DNA from: Treponema sp.
GTDB taxonomy: Bacteria; Spirochaetota; Spirochaetia; Treponematales; Treponemataceae
Length of the DNA stretch: 10,028 nucleotides
Reading direction: 5' to 3'
Assembly: GCA_022510885.1 (NCBI GenBank)
Contig: JAFLSP010000060.1
Location: 1-10,028 of the forward strand
The notes under the pieces: model-generated
What the model was told of the DNA's origin: nothing
The model's database searches: none
What the model saw: the letters and a program-made list of their open reading frames with translations, nothing else
Part shown: positions 6,452 to 10,028 of the stretch, one piece after another
Numbering within the stretch: the stretch's first letter is position 1
Layout of the letters: each line of letters opens with the position of its first letter
Program-made: the position numbers and the translations under genes

Positions 6452-6523
6452 GCGGGAATAGCTCAGTGGTAGAGCGCCACCTTGCCAAGGTGGATGTCGC
6501 GGGTCCAACTCCCGTTTCCCGCT
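6452..6523 (+). tRNA. tRNA-Gly (GCC), copy 1, with T55C change in the T-loop
   Basis: The cloverleaf is intact: acceptor GCGGGAA/TTCCCGC, discriminator T6523 as usual for Gly, D-loop GG present, anticodon stem CCACC/GGTGG with GCC in the loop. It matches copy 2 in 71 of 72 bases. The single difference is C at 6505 where copy 2 has T, so the T-loop reads TCCAACT in place of TTCAACT. This is position 55, normally an almost invariant pseudouridine that contacts G18 of the D-loop. The tRNA may be weakened or specialised. No CCA is encoded. Confidence 0.93.
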
Positions 6524-6551
6524 GGCTTTCTTCTGCGCAAGAATCAATTTT

Positions 6552-6623
6552 GCGGGAATAGCTCAGTGGTAGAGCGCCACCTTGCCAAGGTGGATGTCGC
6601 GGGTTCAACTCCCGTTTCCCGCT
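6552..6623 (+). tRNA. tRNA-Gly (GCC), copy 2, standard T-loop
   Basis: The structure is as copy 1 with a canonical TTCAACT T-loop. The two genes start exactly 100 bases apart, and the 28-base spacer contains no promoter, so they probably share a precursor RNA. The tRNA reads GGC and GGU. No CCA is encoded, and the terminator hairpin begins eight bases after its 3' end. Confidence 0.97.
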
Positions 6624-6630
6624 CTAATTG

Positions 6631-6664
6631 AAGCGATTTGGAGCAATCTAAATCGCTTTTTTTT
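6631..6664 (+). terminator. Rho-independent terminator after tRNA-Gly, before tig
   Basis: A perfect nine-base inverted repeat, AAGCGATTT (6631-6639) and AAATCGCTT (6650-6658), with a 10-base loop is followed by an unbroken T run to 6664. It ends the tRNA-Gly transcript only 29 bases before the tig start codon. Confidence 0.85.
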
Positions 6665-6692
6665 ACTACACATCGCTTTAAGGGGTGAAACC

Positions 6693-8060
6693 GTGAAAGT
6701 CACCAAAGAAATCGAAAAACTTGAGCGTTCGGCCGTCAGGCTGACCGTCACCATTGCGAAGCAGGACGCAGCGGACTGTTACAAGGAGACGCTCGGCAAG
6801 TACGCCAAGCAGGCGCAGATTCCGGGCTTCCGCAAGGGGCACGTGCCCGCAGGTGTCCTGGAGCGCAAATTCGGCGGCGCGGTCAGGCAGGAAGCGGCGG
6901 CGGAACTCATCGACAAGTCGCTCAACGAGATTTTTGCGGATGAACAGGAAAGCGCGAACCGCCCGCTCCCCTATGCACAGCCGTCGCTGGAAAAGATGCC
7001 CGAACTTGATACGGAAAAAGAATTCACCTATACCGTCACCTACGACGTGTTCCCGGCGGTCACGGTTGACGAAAAGGCATTGGGCAGCATCACGATTGCG
7101 GAGCCGCAGTGCACGATTACCGACAAGGACGTTGAGGACGAGCTGAAGGCGATTCAAGAGCGCAACGCGACGGTCATCGACAAAAAGGACGGCGAGGCGG
7201 CGGAAAAAGACAACATCGTCACGGTCAGCCTCGTGGAGCTGGGCGACGGCGGCGCGGAAATCGCGGACACCAAGCGCGACGGCTACACGTTCACCATCGG
7301 CGGTGCGGGGAATGTGTACCAGATTGATGATGAACTTGTCGGCATGAAGGTGGGCGAAACCAAGGAAATCACCAAGAAATACAAGAAAGACGACGCGGAC
7401 AAGGAGCGCGCGGGAACGACAAAGACGTACCGCGTGACCGTCACGCAGATTAAGGTGCGCGAGCTGCCCGCGCTTGATGACGAGCTTGCGCAGGACGTGA
7501 ACGAGAAATGCCATACGCTCGCGGAGCTGAAGGCGGACATCAAGAAGAACCTCACCACGTCGTTGGAACGCCGACTGAATGACATCAAGAGCAACGCACT
7601 GCTCACGCAGTTGATAGAGAAAACTCCGTTCGACATCCCGGCGAGTATGCTGCAAGCCGAACTTGACGGACGGTGGCGCATGATGGCACAGCAGTTCCAG
7701 ACCACGCCCGCAGATTTGGAGCGCATGATTACGGCATCAGGGCAAAAGAAAGAAGATATGCTCAAGGAATGGACGGGCGACAGCGAGAAGATGCTCAAGA
7801 GCAGGATTATCGTGGACACTTTGCTGCGCGAGCGCAACATTTCCGTAACGCCGGAGGAGATTGAGGCGCAATATGCCAAAATCGCGGAAGGCAACGGGAT
7901 GTCCGTAGAGGACGTAAAGAAGCACTATGCGGATGCCCGCTCAAAGGAGTATCTTATAGATGATACGAAAGAGCAGAAGTTGTACGCGGAACTGTTCAAG
8001 CAGGTGAAAGTGACCAAAGGCGACAAAGTGACGCTGGCAGACCTGTACAAGCAGCAGTAA
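6693..8060 (+). CDS. tig: Trigger factor (ribosome-bound chaperone)
   Basis: Trigger factor binds ribosomal protein L23 at the tunnel exit and shields nascent chains in the cytosol. The 455-residue product has the N-terminal ribosome-binding domain with signature [10 protein letters not shown] (43-52), an FKBP-like prolyl isomerase domain (about 170-255, from DNIVTV to TQIKV), and the helical C-terminal chaperone arms (about 260-455). It is slightly longer than the E. coli protein (432). The GTG at 6693 is chosen because AAGGGG (6680-6685) lies seven bases upstream and family homology begins there. The frame stays open upstream into tRNA-Gly, but that extension reads through the tRNA and terminator and is not real. 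I see no good promoter between the tRNA terminator and the start, so expression may rely on read-through or a weak promoter overlapping the terminator. A strong terminator follows the stop. Confidence 0.96.
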   Translation: MKVTKEIEKLERSAVRLTVTIAKQDAADCYKETLGKYAKQAQIPGFRKGHVPAGVLERKFGGAVRQEAAAELIDKSLNEIFADEQESANRPLPYAQPSLEKMPELDTEKEFTYTVTYDVFPAVTVDEKALGSITIAEPQCTITDKDVEDELKAIQERNATVIDKKDGEAAEKDNIVTVSLVELGDGGAEIADTKRDGYTFTIGGAGNVYQIDDELVGMKVGETKEITKKYKKDDADKERAGTTKTYRVTVTQIKVRELPALDDELAQDVNEKCHTLAELKADIKKNLTTSLERRLNDIKSNALLTQLIEKTPFDIPASMLQAELDGRWRMMAQQFQTTPADLERMITASGQKKEDMLKEWTGDSEKMLKSRIIVDTLLRERNISVTPEEIEAQYAKIAEGNGMSVEDVKKHYADARSKEYLIDDTKEQKLYAELFKQVKVTKGDKVTLADLYKQQ

Positions 8061-8068
8061 CGGCAGGC

Positions 8069-8116
8069 AAAGCGGGATGTTCCTTTCGTAACGACGCAGA
8101 ACATTCCGCTTTTTTG
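8069..8116 (+). terminator. Rho-independent terminator after tig
   Basis: AGCGGGATGTTC (8071-8082) pairs with GAACATTCCGCT (8099-8110) over 12 bases with one G-T pair, extended by flanking A-T pairs, with a 16-base loop and a run of six T at 8110-8115. It separates tig from clpP, so clpPX either has its own promoter or depends on read-through. Confidence 0.88.
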
Positions 8117-8120
8117 TTTC

Positions 8121-8138
8121 GCGGCAGCCGCACGCCGC
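8121..8138 (+). promoter_or_regulatory. Possible hairpin abutting the clpP Shine-Dalgarno
   Basis: GCGGC (8121-8125) can pair with GCCGC (8134-8138), ending one base before the clpP Shine-Dalgarno AAGGAG (8139-8144). A nearer GCCGC (8127-8131) offers an alternative pairing with almost no loop. It is short, in GC-rich DNA, and may be chance. Confidence 0.25.
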
Positions 8139-8149
8139 AAGGAGAACAC

Positions 8150-8782
8150 ATGGACGAAACGATGGACAGTTACTATATGCCCCACGTCATCGAGCGCAGT
8201 GGGAATGGCGAGCGCTTCTACGACATCTACTCGCGCCTTCTCAAAGACCGCATCATCTTCCTTGACGGCGAAATCCACGACGTGAACGCGGATTTGGTGG
8301 TGGCGCAGATACTCTTCCTTGAGTCGGAGAACCCCGAAAAGGACATCAGTCTCTACATCAACTCCCCGGGTGGAAGCGTGACGGCAGGTCTGGCGATTTA
8401 CGACACGATGCAGTACGTCAAGTGTCCTATTCAAACGATTTGCATGGGGCAGGCGGCGTCGATGGCGGCAATTCTGCTCGCCGGCGGAACGCAGGGCAAA
8501 CGCTACGCGCTCCCCTCAAGCCGCGTGATGATTCATCAGCCCTGGGGCGGCGTACAAGGACAGGAAAGCGACATCGCGATTCAAGCGAAAGAAATCCTGC
8601 GTCTCAAAAAGCTTTCCATCGACTATTTTGCGCGCGCGACCAAAAAGCCCGCCGAGACGGTGGCAAAGGACATGGAGCGCGATTTCTATATGTCCGCGCA
8701 GGACGCACTTGCCTACGGCATCGTTGACCACGTGATGCCGTTCCGCAAGGACGCGGCACAGGACAAGGAGGGCGAACAATGA
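8150..8782 (+). CDS. clpP: ATP-dependent Clp protease proteolytic subunit ClpP
   Basis: ClpP is the serine peptidase that forms two stacked heptameric rings and degrades proteins fed in by ClpX or ClpA/C. The 210-residue product carries the catalytic triad: Ser104 in GQAASMAA, His129 in MIHQPWGG and Asp178 in MERDFYMS. It also has the oxyanion-loop signature [12 protein letters not shown] (69-80). The ATG at 8150 is supported by AAGGAG five bases upstream; a second ATG (8162) is possible but has no better ribosome site. The first residues may be a short propeptide, and the charged C-terminal tail is of normal length. The stop overlaps the clpX start (ATGA), so the two are translationally coupled. 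No clear promoter is visible in the 33 bases after the tig terminator. Confidence 0.98.
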   Translation: MDETMDSYYMPHVIERSGNGERFYDIYSRLLKDRIIFLDGEIHDVNADLVVAQILFLESENPEKDISLYINSPGGSVTAGLAIYDTMQYVKCPIQTICMGQAASMAAILLAGGTQGKRYALPSSRVMIHQPWGGVQGQESDIAIQAKEILRLKKLSIDYFARATKKPAETVAKDMERDFYMSAQDALAYGIVDHVMPFRKDAAQDKEGEQ

Positions 8783-10028
8783 GAGGTTTCAGGAACGACA
8801 CCCAGTACTGCTCGTTCTGCGGCAAGCCCGCGAGCGAGGAGCGCAGCCTTGTCGAGGCACCGGGGCACACGATTTTTATCTGCGACAAGTGCGTCGCCGT
8901 CTGCCAGAGCATCCTCGACCAAAAGCAGAAAGCCCCCACGCCAATTGACATGGCGGAAGTCCCCTCCCCGCGCGAGTTCAAGGAATACCTCGACCAGTAC
9001 GTCATCGGGCAGGACTACGCCAAGAAGGCGCTCTCGGTCGCCGTCTACAACCACTACAAGCGGATGTCCTCCGTGCAGGGCGCGAACACTGACGTGAAGA
9101 TTGAGAAATCGAACGTCCTGCTCATCGGTCCGACGGGAAGCGGGAAAACGCTGCTCGCGCGCACGCTCGCGGAGAAACTGAAAGTGCCTTTCGCCATTGC
9201 CGACGCGACCACCCTCACCGAGGCGGGCTACGTGGGCGAGGACGTGGAGAACGTGCTGCTCAAGCTGATTAACGCCGCGGACGGGAACATCCAGGCGGCG
9301 CAGCGCGGCATCATCTTCATCGACGAAATCGACAAAATCGGGCGCAAGAGCGAGAACACGAGCATCACGCGCGACGTGAGCGGCGAGGGCGTGCAGCAGG
9401 CGCTGCTCAAAATCATCGAGGGAACGAACGCCTCCGTGCCGCCGCAGGGCGGGCGCAAGCATCCCAACCAGGAGATGATTGAAATCGACACGACGAACAT
9501 CCTCTTCGTGCTCGGCGGTGCTTTCGTCGGCCTGGACAAAATCATCGAGCAGCGCATCGCCGACCACTCCATGGGCTTCGGCAGCAACGTGGGACAGATG
9601 AGCGAAGAGGAGCGCATGGAACTTTTGAACCAATGCACGCCCGATGACCTTGTGAAGTTCGGCCTTATCCCCGAACTTATCGGGCGCATGCCGATTACGG
9701 TCGCTCTCAAGGAACTGACAAAGGCAGATTTGAAGCGCATCCTGACCGAACCGAAGAACGCGATTACCAAGCAGTTCAAGGCATCGTTCGCGATTGATGA
9801 CCTTGACCTGACCTTCACCGACGACGCGCTCGACGAGATTGCCGGCATCGCGATTAAGCAGAAAACTGGCGCGCGCGGTCTGCGCGCCATCGTGGAGAAG
9901 ATGCTGATGGACTTGATGTACGAAGCCCCGAGCATCAAAGGCAAGAAGCGGCTTGAGGTGACGAAAGATATCGTGCGCAACAAGGCGAAACTTGATTTGA
10001 GCAAACTGTTGATTGAGCAGAAGTCTGC
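8779..10028 (+). CDS. clpX: ATP-dependent Clp protease ATPase subunit ClpX (3' end outside window)
   Basis: ClpX is the AAA+ hexamer that unfolds tagged substrates and threads them into ClpP. About 416 codons are present without a stop; the family is about 410-430 residues, so only a few are missing. The N-terminal zinc-binding domain has C11, C14, C35 and C38. The AAA+ module shows Walker A GPTGSGKT (117-124), pore loop 1 GYVG (150-153), Walker [12 protein letters not shown] with D182 and E183, the RKH loop (226-228), and sensor 2 GARGLR (364-369). The ClpP-docking loop reads MGF (265-267) where E. coli has IGF. The start has an excellent AAGGAGGG (8765-8772) six bases upstream, inside the clpP end, and overlaps the clpP stop by ATGA. 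The intact zinc domain and docking loop indicate a normal ClpXP partner. Confidence 0.98.
   Translation, partial: MRGFRNDTQYCSFCGKPASEERSLVEAPGHTIFICDKCVAVCQSILDQKQKAPTPIDMAEVPSPREFKEYLDQYVIGQDYAKKALSVAVYNHYKRMSSVQGANTDVKIEKSNVLLIGPTGSGKTLLARTLAEKLKVPFAIADATTLTEAGYVGEDVENVLLKLINAADGNIQAAQRGIIFIDEIDKIGRKSENTSITRDVSGEGVQQALLKIIEGTNASVPPQGGRKHPNQEMIEIDTTNILFVLGGAFVGLDKIIEQRIADHSMGFGSNVGQMSEEERMELLNQCTPDDLVKFGLIPELIGRMPITVALKELTKADLKRILTEPKNAITKQFKASFAIDDLDLTFTDDALDEIAGIAIKQKTGARGLRAIVEKMLMDLMYEAPSIKGKKRLEVTKDIVRNKAKLDLSKLLIEQKS

Noticed and set aside
6452..6623. The two tRNA-Gly copies as direct repeats of a mobile-element attachment site
   Set aside because: The repeat is exactly the tRNA gene, spacers differ, and no integrase or foreign cargo lies between them; a simple tandem duplication fits.
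6582..6692. ATG-initiated N-terminal extension of tig
   Set aside because: It would translate the 3' part of tRNA-Gly and the terminator hairpin; the GTG at 6693 has a good ribosome site and starts the conserved domain.

Overview
The window reads as a dense chromosomal housekeeping region from a GC-rich bacterium. By eye the coding regions are clearly above half G+C, with many GC-ending codons. I see no insertion sequence, phage gene, CRISPR array or resistance gene. The order trigger factor - clpP - clpX is common in bacteria. A spirochaete of the Treponema group is my best guess, from the feel of the protein sequences and the rsgA-mutS2 and tRNA-tig-clpPX neighbourhoods, but this is inference and no marker here proves it.

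Left part (1-2016, minus strand): two genes in a probable operon. The upstream one (1393-2016) encodes a small exported protein that looks like an outer-membrane beta-barrel. Ten bases later comes an ATP-grasp ligase-like enzyme of unknown substrate (45-1382). A 127-base divergent intergenic region (2017-2143) then separates this pair from the rsgA-mutS2 operon. Each direction has a -10 box six bases from the ATG and no Shine-Dalgarno, so both lead genes look leaderless.

Centre (2144-5664, plus strand): rsgA, a 30S-maturation GTPase, is followed after two bases by mutS2, which encodes an ATPase with a C-terminal Smr domain. Both families act on or around ribosomes.

RNA block (5665-6664): a strong sigma70-type promoter drives tRNA-His(GTG), tRNA-Arg(TCG), tRNA-Lys(CTT) and tRNA-Leu(TAG). 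A 233-base non-coding stretch with a tandem octamer, a palindrome and two possible hairpins follows. A second promoter then drives two almost identical tRNA-Gly(GCC) genes, one with T55 changed to C in its T-loop, ending in a Rho-independent terminator. None of the six tRNAs encodes its 3' CCA.

Right part (6693-end, plus strand): tig (trigger factor), a strong terminator, then clpP and clpX overlapping by ATGA. clpX runs off the window a few residues before its expected end. These three genes form a nascent-chain folding and protein-degradation module, and together with rsgA, mutS2 and the tRNAs the window is devoted to translation and protein quality control. I found no clear novel system. 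The most interesting points are the paired leaderless promoters, the variant tRNA-Gly, the degenerate Smr motif of MutS2, and the uncharacterised ATP-grasp/outer-membrane pair.
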